Source: JACDAN01 sp963842235 (GTDB taxonomy: Bacteria > Actinomycetota > Thermoleophilia > Gaiellales > Gaiellaceae). From it: 64,000 nt of DNA. This document shows, in pieces, positions 43,586 to 51,496 of this stretch. The notes under the pieces are model-generated. The model had not been told where the DNA came from. It made no database searches and worked only from the letters and a program-made list of their open reading frames with translations. Made by a program: the position numbers and the translations under genes. Where the stretch lies: positions 248,001-312,000 of the forward strand of contig CAWJFT010000003.1 of NCBI GenBank assembly GCA_963842235.1. Direction: 5' to 3'. Each line of letters begins with the position of its first letter. Position 1 is the stretch's first letter.

Positions 43586-43603
43586 CAAGGTCTGAAGACC
43601 TTG
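43586..43603. promoter_or_regulatory. perfect 8-base inverted repeat upstream of the penicillin-binding protein
   Basis: CAAGGTCT-GA-AGACCTTG lies in the 163-base gap between MscS and the penicillin-binding protein, about 75 bases before the latter's start. The spacing and symmetry look like a dimeric repressor operator. No regulator can be named. Confidence 0.4.
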
Positions 43604-43675
43604 GTGAGGAGGAGGGTGGGCTCTGGCGCCGCGTGATCGCGGGCCAGAAGCCGGCATGCATGGCTGGGCGGGGCA

Positions 43676-44389
43676 CTAGTAAATGCCGGCTTCGCGCAGC
43701 TTGTTCTGTACGCGAAGGCGGAGCTCGCTCTCCAGCTCCCTCGCCGAGCGCTCGTCGTCGGCCCAGGCGCGGAGCGTCACGACAACGTCCCCGTTCAGCC
43801 CGGTGACGAGGAGCTCACTTGGTGCTGCTACGTCGTGCAAGAGCTCGACAACGGCTTGTAGATCCTTGTCTCGTGGGACGGGCACCGTGATCTCGGCCAG
43901 CCGCTCCCGGCTCACGATGGTCGAGTTCCTGATGGTATCCGAGGCCAATCGGTCATTCGGGACGACGAGGCGCGTTCGATCGTCCTGGCGGATGCGTGTG
44001 TACACGAGCCCGATCTCCTCGACGACGCCCTCGCCTTCGGTGATTCCGATCCGGTCGCCGAGCCGGATCGGCTGAGCAAGTCCGATCATCACACCGGCGA
44101 CGAAGTTGGACAGCGTTCGCTGCGCTGCGAGGCCGATGACCAGGCCGAGGATCGCGGACGAAGCGAGGAGACCGCCGGCGATGGCCCGCACCTGCGGAAT
44201 CACGAGAAGCGCAGAGACAACGCCGATGAAGATGATCACGCCCATCAGGCTCCGGCGCAGGACCCGGTAGCGCGTCGCCGCCTGGGGAGGCAGCTCCCGG
44301 CGCGACATCCGCATGTCCACGAGCTTTGCGAGGATCGCGGCGCCGACGATCACGGCGCACACGACGACCAGACGCACCCAGGCCTCCAC
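43676..44389 (-). CDS. MscS-type mechanosensitive ion channel
   Basis: 237 residues from GTG 44389. Three helices: residues about 5-23, 45-65 and the pore helix ILGLVIGLAAQRTLSNFVAG (about 78-100). The beta domain follows with IRLGDRIGITEGEGVVEEI and LVVPNDRLASDTIRN. It then shows VVVTLRAWADDERSARELESEL in the alpha/beta vestibule. It is a minimal MscS that releases solutes on hypo-osmotic shock (family knowledge). The stop of DUF2203's neighbour side is separated by 18 bases, so both minus-strand genes may share a transcript. Confidence 0.9.
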   Translation of the reverse strand: MEAWVRLVVVCAVIVGAAILAKLVDMRMSRRELPPQAATRYRVLRRSLMGVIIFIGVVSALLVIPQVRAIAGGLLASSAILGLVIGLAAQRTLSNFVAGVMIGLAQPIRLGDRIGITEGEGVVEEIGLVYTRIRQDDRTRLVVPNDRLASDTIRNSTIVSRERLAEITVPVPRDKDLQAVVELLHDVAAPSELLVTGLNGDVVVTLRAWADDERSARELESELRLRVQNKLREAGIY

Positions 44390-44407
44390 GGCGGCTAGTT
44401 CGACGCC

Positions 44408-44809
44408 CTAGATCGGTTTCCGTCCGGCAAAGCCTTCGTCGATGCCATGCCAGTAGCGGATCTCGTCCTCGCCGACGTGCCAGCAGAGGAGAACGTCCTT
44501 TCCTTCTCGGCGAGACGGGAAGTCGAGGAGGCCGCGGTCGAGATCCTTGACGAGCACACCGGCCGCCTGGATCTCTTCGACGCAGCGGGCGAGCGCGCCC
44601 GCGGCCCGTTCCAGCTCGGCGTCCGCCTCGGCGAAGTCGGAGGGCGTCAGATCGCCCCCGTTGCCCGCGACCTGACCGCCGAGCTCGGCACGGAGCACCT
44701 GGGCCTCGACGAGCGCGCGGCGGCGCTCCACCATCTCCTCCGCAAGCGGGCGGAGCTCGGTGAGCGCCTCGTTCGCCTCGTCGAGCGTGAAGTAGCGCCT
44801 GGCGGCCAC
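44408..44809 (-). CDS. DUF2203 family protein
   Basis: 133 residues from GTG 44809 (VAARRYFTLDEANEALTEL), the usual start of the family. A helical hairpin (LAEEMVERRRALVEAQVLRAEL, then ADAELERAAGALARCVEEI) is followed by AGVLVKDLDRGLLDFPS and DVLLCWHVGEDEIRYWHG, the conserved C-terminal beta sheet with a Trp-His pair. No enzyme activity is known for this family. Its start is six bases from the divergent GT-C gene. MscS follows on the same strand. Confidence 0.85.
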   Translation of the reverse strand: MAARRYFTLDEANEALTELRPLAEEMVERRRALVEAQVLRAELGGQVAGNGGDLTPSDFAEADAELERAAGALARCVEEIQAAGVLVKDLDRGLLDFPSRREGKDVLLCWHVGEDEIRYWHGIDEGFAGRKPI

Positions 44810-44815
44810 GGACGT

Positions 44816-46030
44816 ATGATCCGGCTCCTCGTGTCGACCGGTCAACGCGTCCGCCCGGTCCTCGACCTCTTTCTCTGGAGCCGAGCGGCAATCTGGGCTG
44901 CAGTCGTCTTCGCCTATCTCGCCTTCGAGCCGAACCGCCACCCGCGCGCGAACCGCTGGGATCTGCCCGAGCTGACCCGAGAAAGCGGCTACCTCGTCGA
45001 CGTCTGGGCACGCTGGGACAGCGTCTGGTTCCTGCGTCTCGCGCACGACGGCTACGGCGGGACCGAGCAGGCGGCGGCCGCCTTCTATCCCCTCTACCCG
45101 CTGCTCACCAGCGTCCTGGGGCGCGTCCTCTTTGGGCATTACCTGCTCGCCGGGGTGCTGATCTCTCTCGCTGCCGCGCTCGGCGCATTCGTGCTCCTCT
45201 ACGAGCTCGCGGAGCCCAGGTTGGGCGCCGCCGGAGCACGGCGAGCCGTCCTCTACCTCGCCATCTTCCCCTTCGCGCTCTTCCTGCAGGCGGTCTACAG
45301 CGAGTCGGTGTTCCTGTTGCTCGTCTTGGCGAGCTTCCTCCTCGCCGAGCGGGGCAGCTTCCTCGGCGCGGGTGTCTGTGCCGGGCTCGCGTGGCTCACG
45401 AGGCCGGTGGGCATCGCTTTGCTCCCGGCGCTGGCGCTGATCGCCTGGCGCGCTCCCAACAGAGGCGGTGCGCTTCTTCGGCTCGCGGCCGCGCCGGCCG
45501 TCTTCGCGCTCTATCCCCTGTGGCTGTGGTGGCGGTTCGGCGATCCGTTCGAGTTCAGAGACGCCGAGAAGTACTGGGGCCGAGAGCTCTCTTCGCTCGG
45601 GCCGATCGGCGGGCTCTGGGACGGCCTCCGCGCGGGCTGGGCCGGCGTTCGCCAGCTCGCATCGGGCTCACACACCGAACGCTTCTGGTCGGCGGTACAG
45701 GACACCGACCCGATGCGAGTGGCGGTCATCAACCTCGAGAACCTCGTCTTCCTCGGGTTGTTCGCGGCGCTGACGGTAATCGCCTGGCGCCGGTTCGGCG
45801 CGCCCTACGGGCTCTACGCCACTCTCAGTCTGTTGATCCCGCTCAGCGTTCCGGGCGAGCGCTGGCCGCTGAACTCGATGCCGCGCTTCGGCCTCGCCGT
45901 CTTTCCGATCTTCCTAGCGCTGGCCACGCTCGGCGAGCGTCCGCGGGTCAACACCGCGATCGTCGCGGTCAGCGCGGTTCTGCTGGGCGTCGCCTGCGTC
46001 CAGTGGGCACTCTGGCAGTGGGTGTCATGA
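44816..46030 (+). CDS. PIG-V-like GT-C mannosyltransferase family membrane protein
   Basis: 404 residues from ATG 44816 with about nine to ten helices. The family motif VWARWDSVWFLRLAHDGYGG near residue 62 matches PIG-V/GT-C mannosyltransferases, followed by AAFYPLYPLL, LAIFPFALFLQAVYSESVFL and LAWLTRPVGIALLP. These transfer mannose from polyprenyl-phosphate-mannose on the outer membrane face (family knowledge). The GT2 enzyme at 37222 could supply such a donor (inference). Its TGA overlaps the next ATG. Confidence 0.83.
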   Translation: MIRLLVSTGQRVRPVLDLFLWSRAAIWAAVVFAYLAFEPNRHPRANRWDLPELTRESGYLVDVWARWDSVWFLRLAHDGYGGTEQAAAAFYPLYPLLTSVLGRVLFGHYLLAGVLISLAAALGAFVLLYELAEPRLGAAGARRAVLYLAIFPFALFLQAVYSESVFLLLVLASFLLAERGSFLGAGVCAGLAWLTRPVGIALLPALALIAWRAPNRGGALLRLAAAPAVFALYPLWLWWRFGDPFEFRDAEKYWGRELSSLGPIGGLWDGLRAGWAGVRQLASGSHTERFWSAVQDTDPMRVAVINLENLVFLGLFAALTVIAWRRFGAPYGLYATLSLLIPLSVPGERWPLNSMPRFGLAVFPIFLALATLGERPRVNTAIVAVSAVLLGVACVQWALWQWVS

Positions 46031-46689
46031 CACCGAAGAGCATGCAGCGACGGCTGACTGCCTGGTGGGTTCTCATCGGGCTGCTGACAGTGCTCAACTT
46101 CAGCGCCTACTTCGCGGACAGCGACACGCCGAACGACGTCCTCTACCGCTACGAGAGCGCGATCTTCGGCTTCCTCTTCTACATGGTGATTCTCGGGGTA
46201 ATCCTCTTCATCGCCTCCGGACTGGACCGGCGCGAGGCCTTCGCCCTTCGCCGGCCGCGCTCGTGGGGCGTCGCGGTCGGGCTCGCCGTCCTGCTCGTCT
46301 TCGCCATGCTGATCGTGGCCGCCGCGCTGGAGCCGGTCCTCCACGCCGGCGAGGCGCAGGGCCTCGACCCGACCGGCTGGGAGCCCGACCGCGCCTTCGC
46401 GCTACTGCTGAACACAATCGTCGTCGCGCTCGTCGGCCCGATCGTCGAGGAGCTCACGTTCCGCGGGATCGGCTTCTTCCTGCTCGCTCAGTTCGGACAG
46501 GTCGCGGCGATCATCGTGACGGCGATCGCCTTCGCACTCACCCATGGCATCCTCGAGGGCCTGCCGATCTTCTTCATCATCGGCACGGCGCTCGCAGTCG
46601 TGCGCGCCCGGACGAACAGCATCTACCCCCCGATCCTGATGCATGCAGGCTTCAACGGAATCGGCGTCATCGCGGGGGTCTTCAACTAG
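46027..46689 (+). CDS. CPBP family intramembrane metalloprotease
   Basis: 220 residues from ATG 46027, overlapping the GT-C stop (ATGA). Six or so helices; the protease motifs are IVEELTFRGIGFFLLAQFG (EExxxR), FALTHGILEGLPIFF (His) and ILMHAGFNGIGVIAG (HxxxN-type). Proteins of this family resemble CAAX prenyl proteases and bacteriocin-immunity proteins (family knowledge). It is translationally coupled to a mannosyltransferase-like gene, so a role in envelope assembly is plausible but unproven. Confidence 0.87.
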   Translation: MTPKSMQRRLTAWWVLIGLLTVLNFSAYFADSDTPNDVLYRYESAIFGFLFYMVILGVILFIASGLDRREAFALRRPRSWGVAVGLAVLLVFAMLIVAAALEPVLHAGEAQGLDPTGWEPDRAFALLLNTIVVALVGPIVEELTFRGIGFFLLAQFGQVAAIIVTAIAFALTHGILEGLPIFFIIGTALAVVRARTNSIYPPILMHAGFNGIGVIAGVFN

Positions 46690-46994
46690 CCGCTGATCTG
46701 AAGTCGACTTGCGTTTCGCTGGACGTGAGAGCTGGCAGGAGCGGGTGAGGTCACCTCAGATGGGTAGAAATGGGTATAAGGTTGTAGCCCGGACGGACAA
46801 CAGATCTCTCCGTCGGCGATTCCCGGGGTGTCGACCCGGCGCAGTGGATGCGAACCTGCCGTGCAGGATCGGCGCCACATGGTTACGACGTGAGCCCGAG
46901 CGGCCGCCGGACGAGCAGCTACTTGCCCGACCGCTCGAGCTCGTCGTTGTGAAGCAGGGTGAACGCAGGCATTGAGAGCGCCCTTCAGGTCCCC
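46690..46994. other. 305-base convergent intergenic region with a palindrome and tandem repeat
   Basis: No convincing gene is seen. It contains the 13-base palindrome TGAGGTCACCTCA (46746-46758) and directly after it a 10-base tandem pair ATGGGTAGAA ATGGGTATAA (46760-46779). Base composition is less GC-rich than its surroundings. Both flanking genes end here, so promoters of neighbours are not expected. Confidence 0.6.
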
Positions 46995-47555
46995 TTAACG
47001 GACCCGCTCGACCGAGCTCTCGATCGCGACGGGGTTCGCGACCGAGTCGTAGACGGGGGAGGCCTGGGTGACGACGCGGCGGATCTCGTCGAGGGTCGAG
47101 TCGTCCGCGTCCGCTTTCACCCGCAGCGTCGCCTTGACCCCCTGGAGCCCGGCGCGTGTCGGAGCGAGCTGGAGGAAGCCGTTCAGGTCGGTCGTGCTCT
47201 CGATCTCGACCTGAAGCTCGTCGAGCTTCACGCCGCGCGCGGTGGCGTGGGCGGCGTACGTGCCGGCGATGCAAGAGCCGAGCGCGGCGAGCAGCGTCTC
47301 GACCGCCGACAGGCCGGTGTTCTCGCCCAGGAGCTCCGGCGGATGGTCGCCGCGGAGGGTGAAGCGCCGCCTGATCACTTGGCCGAGCTGCTCGATCTCG
47401 TCCGCGTGCGCGTCGAGACCGAAGTGCCCGTCCCAGGCGACGTGCCCCCGCCAGGTGACTTTCCCGGCCTCAGGGTTTTCCTCGACCGCGGCGATGGTGT
47501 TCTGGAACTGTTCGAGATCCCAGCCGTTCAGCTTGGTCGCTTCTTCGGTGGCCAT
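46995..47555 (-). CDS. OsmC family protein lacking the second redox cysteine
   Basis: 186 residues from ATG 47555. The OsmC core includes VTWRGHVAWDGHFGLDAHADE, the first cysteine in VETLLAALGSCIAGTYAAHA, and EIESTTDLNGFLQL. The second conserved block, normally C-P-V, reads QASPVYDSVANPV with Ser/Ala in place of Cys. This suggests a one-cysteine mechanism or a non-peroxidase role. It is the last gene of the SARP regulator operon, 67 bases after the SRPBCC gene. Confidence 0.85.
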   Translation of the reverse strand: MATEEATKLNGWDLEQFQNTIAAVEENPEAGKVTWRGHVAWDGHFGLDAHADEIEQLGQVIRRRFTLRGDHPPELLGENTGLSAVETLLAALGSCIAGTYAAHATARGVKLDELQVEIESTTDLNGFLQLAPTRAGLQGVKATLRVKADADDSTLDEIRRVVTQASPVYDSVANPVAIESSVERVR

Positions 47556-47622
47556 GGGGCCTCCTTTCGATCGCTTGTCAACCAGGCTAGGAGGCGCTCG
47601 TCAGACGACCGTCAAACGAGCG

Positions 47623-48021
47623 TCAAAGCTCGGCTGCGGCTTTTTCAGCGGCGGCCACGAGGCGCGGAAGGGAGGAGCGGATCTCCTCTCGCTGCTGCTC
47701 GAGCCACTTTCCCGCCTCGGCCTCGGGCACGTCGACCCGCACCCGCACGAGGCATCCTTCCCCGGCGGGCTCGAGCATCCACGAGTGCCCGATCTTTGTC
47801 ATCAGGCAGGAGATCACCACGCGCCCACCGCCGACTGTCTCGATCCGCGTGGGGATCGGGACGCCGGGAAGCGCCTGCATGTACCGGCTCGGGCCCTCGG
47901 CACGTTCCTCGATGCGATCCATTCCGGCCCACCAGAGCGGGTAGCGGGCCGGGTCATAGAGGAATTTCCACACCTCTTCGGCGGGTGCGCGACACAGGGC
48001 GGATTCATCGAAGCTCGGCAT
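47623..48021 (-). CDS. SRPBCC/polyketide cyclase-like ligand-binding protein
   Basis: 132 residues from ATG 48021. The START-like helix-grip pattern is clear: FDESALCRAPAEEVWKFLYD, then ARYPLWWAGMDRIEER, beta strands through VVISCLMTKIGHSWMLEPAG, and a long C-terminal helix (EAGKWLEQQREEIRSSLPRLV). Such proteins bind hydrophobic ligands or act as cyclases (family knowledge). Its start is two bases from the regulator stop, so both are co-translated. The ligand might be the signal or product of that regulon (inference). Confidence 0.83.
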   Translation of the reverse strand: MPSFDESALCRAPAEEVWKFLYDPARYPLWWAGMDRIEERAEGPSRYMQALPGVPIPTRIETVGGGRVVISCLMTKIGHSWMLEPAGEGCLVRVRVDVPEAEAGKWLEQQREEIRSSLPRLVAAAEKAAAEL

Positions 48022-48023
48022 CG

Positions 48024-51000
48024 TCAGACGCGTGCCCGTTCCGGCGGGACTCTTTTTGCGATGGCAAGCGTCGCCTCGTAGCCGTCGAAACGAAGTCGCC
48101 GGGCAAGGTCGGTGGCTTCCTCGGCCGCGGCAGCCGCGTCGGCGAAGCGGCCGCTCTCGCCGAGGAGAACTGCGCGCTCGGCGAGCACCCGCCCGAGCTC
48201 GATCCCGGGCTCGACGAGACCGGCTACCGGCGTTCGTCCAAGGTCGGCGAGGCTCGCCGCAAACGGATCCGTCGGGGCGGCCCCCAGCATGCGACGCCAG
48301 CCCGCCTCCGCCTCGCCTAGACGGCGGAGAGCGGTTCGAGCATCGTTCCGTGCCGCCGCAATCAGGCCCTGGAGCCTCGCGAGGCGGGGCACCAGCGTCT
48401 CTGGGAGGTCGCCGGGGCCGACGCGCTCGAACGGAAAGCGCGACAGCTCGGCCGCAGCACCCTCGAGGTCGCCGATGCCGACGCGAGCCTCGGCGAGCCG
48501 CAGCCGCGCGAGCGCGCGAGGCACGCGTCCGCCCTCGTGCTCCAAGGCCTCGCCAAGGCGATCGGCGGCCTTCGCGTGATCGCCGGCGGCGAGGGCGATC
48601 GACCCAGCGTCGAACGCGCCGAGCGCTTCCTGGCCGTCGTCGCCAGCGCGACCAAGGACCTCCTCCTCGTGACCGACGGACTCGCGAGCCTCCGAATGAC
48701 GACCGAGCCGAGAAAGGGCATAGGAGCGCATGGCCAGCGCCTCCGCGTCGAGAGCTGTCCCAGCACGGCCCGCAGCCCGCGCGCGATCGGCGAAGCGCAG
48801 TGCCGCCTCGAAGTCGCCGCTCGAGCCCGACGCCGATGCCGCCGCGTTGAGGGCGACGAAGGCGAGGTCGACCCGGCCGCGCCCGAGCGCGAGGGCGGCG
48901 GCCCGCTCGGACGGCTCGACGCTCTCGGCGAACCGACCCGAGCGCATGAGCGCGGTCGCGGTCGCGAGGGCCAGCTCCGCCGCGAGGATGCTGTCCTCGG
49001 CCGCCTCAGGAAGCGCCGCGGCGGCCTCGATCAGTGCTTCCGCGCGCCGCGGATCTCCGCTCGCCGCCTCCGTCCAGGCAATGCCAGCCAGCGCGAGGGC
49101 GCGTAGCTCCGGGGCGTCGAGGCCGTGGCTGTCGATCGACGCGAGTGCTTGCTCATATGCCGCACGCGCCTCCGCCGGGTAGCAGAGGGTCGTCCGCAAC
49201 GAGCGCCCCCGTGCCACGAGCGCCTCCGCGAGAGCCGCGTTCGCGCCCTCCCGCTCTAGCATGGCAAGTCCGCGCTCGAACGCGCGGTCGTGATCCAGAC
49301 GCCGTCCTCGAAAGGCCTCGACCTCGGCCAGCTGCAGCCAGAGCTCCGCGGCGAGCATGGAGCTTCCCTCCGCGGAGACAGCCGCCTCCCGGAGAAAGCC
49401 AGCCGCCTCGTCGAGCGCCCCGAGCGCCCGCGCCCGCGCGGCGGCCGCGGCCAGATAGCTCCGCGCGTCGGTCTCACGCTGGGCCAGCAGCAAGTGGCGA
49501 GCCACCTCCGAGACGGAGGGACGGGGTCGCTGCCGCAGGACGTCGGCGAGCCGGCCATGGAGCCGGAGTCGCTGGGACTCGTCGAGGTCGTCGTAGACCG
49601 CCGCGCGGGTGATTGTGTGCGCGAAGCCGATCCTCCGGCTCTCCTTTGCTTCCAAGAGCCCTCTTTCGGAGGCGGCGGCGAGCGCGTCCGGGAGCCGCTC
49701 GCCTCCGACGATCTCCGCCGCCTCGGCGGCCTCGAACGGCCGTCCGGCGCACGCCGCAATCTCGGCAAGGAACCGCGCCGGCGGGGGAAGCGCGGCCAGC
49801 GCCGCGCGTGTCCAGCCGCGGAAGTCATCGGTGAACTCCGCGTCGGCGGCAGCGGCCTTGGAAGCCTCGCGCGCGAGGAAAGGGCTTCCCTCTGCGAGCC
49901 GGATCGCCCGCAACCGTCGCTCGGTCGGAAGCCCCGGAGCAACAGCGTCGACGATCGTGCCGATCTCTCGCTCGGAGAGCCGCCGGAGCACGACCTCGGT
50001 GGCGAGCTGGCCCTGGCGTGCGAGTCTCACGAGCGCAGCGTCGAGCTCCCGTGTCTCGGTCGGCCGCCGCGTGACGACAAGGAGAGCGCGGAGGCCGGTG
50101 AGCCGGCGGCCAGCCGCTGCGAGCAGGGTGACCGTGGCGCGGTCGGCAAGGTGGAGGTCCTCGAGTACGAGCAACGCAGTGCGCTCTCCCACGCACCACT
50201 CGATCGCCTCGATCACGGCCTGGAAAAGGCGCGCGCGCTCGAGGTCGGGATCAGGCGCCGCCGGAGCGGCGGGGGTTCCCCAGCGGATCTCGACGGCGGG
50301 AACGAGGCGGGCAAGCTCCGTCGGCCAGGAGACGCCGGCGGGTGGAGCTTCCGAGCGCTCGACGAGTTCCGTCAAGAGCTCCAACCAGGGCGCCAGGGGC
50401 GGCGAGCCCTCGAGTTCGAACGTCGTCCCGGTCGCCACAACGAACTGCTGGTCCTCGTGGGCTCGGGCCAGCTCGGAGACGAGGCGGGTCTTGCCTTGCC
50501 CGGCGGCCCCGCTCACAAGAGCAATGCCACCGTTTCCAGACTGCGCCCGCGCGAAGGCCTGCCCGAGGACGTTCAGCTCGTCCCGACGCCCTGCGAGTGG
50601 AACATCGGGCGGAGGCGCGACATGGATCCGTGAAGGGGGGAGCGGCCGACCCTCGCCCGCGGCCGCCGTGCGACGGAGATCGGCGGCGAGGGTCCGTGTT
50701 TCGGGCGACGGCAGCGTGCCGAACTCCGCCGAGAGCACTGCCTTGAACCGCTCGTACGCGCGGAGCGCCTCCGCAGCCTCCCCCACTTCGGTCAAGCGGC
50801 GCATGAGCGCTCGGTTGACCTCCTCGCTCAGGCGGGTGTGCCGGACCGCCCGCCGCGTCCAGGTTACGGCCGCGCGGGCGTCTCCGGCGTGCTGCCGCGT
50901 CTCCGCGAGCCGGAGCGCCGCCGCGCCCGCTCGCTCCCTGAACTCGTCGCGCGCCTCCAGCACCCAGTCATCGGCCAGGTCAGCCAAGAGCGGCTCCTCT

Positions 51001-51371
51001 GCGAGGGAAAGAGCTACCTCGAGGTCAGGGACTTCACGAGAATCGGCAAGCCGGTCGAACTCCTCGGTATCGATCTCGCGCGGGAGGTCGCCCGCGATGC
51101 CCACCATGTCCCGGTCGGCGTCCAGGTGGCGCGCGCCGCCGACGTCCTCCAGCGCTGCCCGGAGCGTCCACAGGACGCTTCGGAGCGACGCCCGCGCGCT
51201 CGTGTCGAGGACCTCGGGCCAGAACCGTGCTGCCAGCTGCGCGCGCGAGTGCGGACGCGGGTGCAGAAGGAGCCAAGCGAGCACCGATCTCGGCTTCAGG
51301 CCGCCAATCTCCGGGACCGGACGACCGTCGATCTCGAGCGCCAGCGGCCCGAACAAGCGGGCGCACAGCAT
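48024..51371 (-). CDS. SARP/AfsR-type regulator: winged helix, BTAD, AAA ATPase and TPR-like repeats
   Basis: 1115 residues from ATG 51371. Residues 1-95 form an OmpR-like DNA-binding domain (LFGPLALEIDGRPVPEIGG, LAWLLLHPRPHSRAQLAARF). The BTAD helical domain extends to about 240. An AAA/STAND ATPase follows with Walker A LVSGAAGQGKTRLVSEL and Walker B LLVLEDLHLADRATVTLLA. From about residue 600 to the end are Ala-rich helical pairs of TPR type. This is the large SARP architecture that activates secondary-metabolite or stress genes (family knowledge). It heads an operon with SRPBCC and OsmC genes. Confidence 0.9.
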   Translation of the reverse strand: MLCARLFGPLALEIDGRPVPEIGGLKPRSVLAWLLLHPRPHSRAQLAARFWPEVLDTSARASLRSVLWTLRAALEDVGGARHLDADRDMVGIAGDLPREIDTEEFDRLADSREVPDLEVALSLAEEPLLADLADDWVLEARDEFRERAGAAALRLAETRQHAGDARAAVTWTRRAVRHTRLSEEVNRALMRRLTEVGEAAEALRAYERFKAVLSAEFGTLPSPETRTLAADLRRTAAAGEGRPLPPSRIHVAPPPDVPLAGRRDELNVLGQAFARAQSGNGGIALVSGAAGQGKTRLVSELARAHEDQQFVVATGTTFELEGSPPLAPWLELLTELVERSEAPPAGVSWPTELARLVPAVEIRWGTPAAPAAPDPDLERARLFQAVIEAIEWCVGERTALLVLEDLHLADRATVTLLAAAGRRLTGLRALLVVTRRPTETRELDAALVRLARQGQLATEVVLRRLSEREIGTIVDAVAPGLPTERRLRAIRLAEGSPFLAREASKAAAADAEFTDDFRGWTRAALAALPPPARFLAEIAACAGRPFEAAEAAEIVGGERLPDALAAASERGLLEAKESRRIGFAHTITRAAVYDDLDESQRLRLHGRLADVLRQRPRPSVSEVARHLLLAQRETDARSYLAAAAARARALGALDEAAGFLREAAVSAEGSSMLAAELWLQLAEVEAFRGRRLDHDRAFERGLAMLEREGANAALAEALVARGRSLRTTLCYPAEARAAYEQALASIDSHGLDAPELRALALAGIAWTEAASGDPRRAEALIEAAAALPEAAEDSILAAELALATATALMRSGRFAESVEPSERAAALALGRGRVDLAFVALNAAASASGSSGDFEAALRFADRARAAGRAGTALDAEALAMRSYALSRLGRHSEARESVGHEEEVLGRAGDDGQEALGAFDAGSIALAAGDHAKAADRLGEALEHEGGRVPRALARLRLAEARVGIGDLEGAAAELSRFPFERVGPGDLPETLVPRLARLQGLIAAARNDARTALRRLGEAEAGWRRMLGAAPTDPFAASLADLGRTPVAGLVEPGIELGRVLAERAVLLGESGRFADAAAAAEEATDLARRLRFDGYEATLAIAKRVPPERARV

Positions 51372-51496
51372 GAAGGCCAGGGTAGCGAGCGTGTCATAAG
51401 TCCCCGAAGCGCCGACCCTCGCCCCATCGCCTCGTCCTCCTGCCAGAGACCGAACCGTGGCGGAACTCGACGCTGTGCAAGGTCGATGCGCCTTCT

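Noticed and set aside
43513..43675. Possible structured RNA between MscS and the penicillin-binding protein
   Set aside because: Only one short dyad is evident; no tRNA, RNase P RNA, tmRNA or riboswitch core could be recognised.
46709..46975. 88-codon plus-strand frame in the convergent spacer
   Set aside because: No Shine-Dalgarno site, no domain, and codon composition does not resemble neighbouring genes.
49290..51399. Long plus-strand open frames opposite the SARP regulator
   Set aside because: Shadows of the 1115-residue regulator; low-complexity Arg/Ser/Ala composition.
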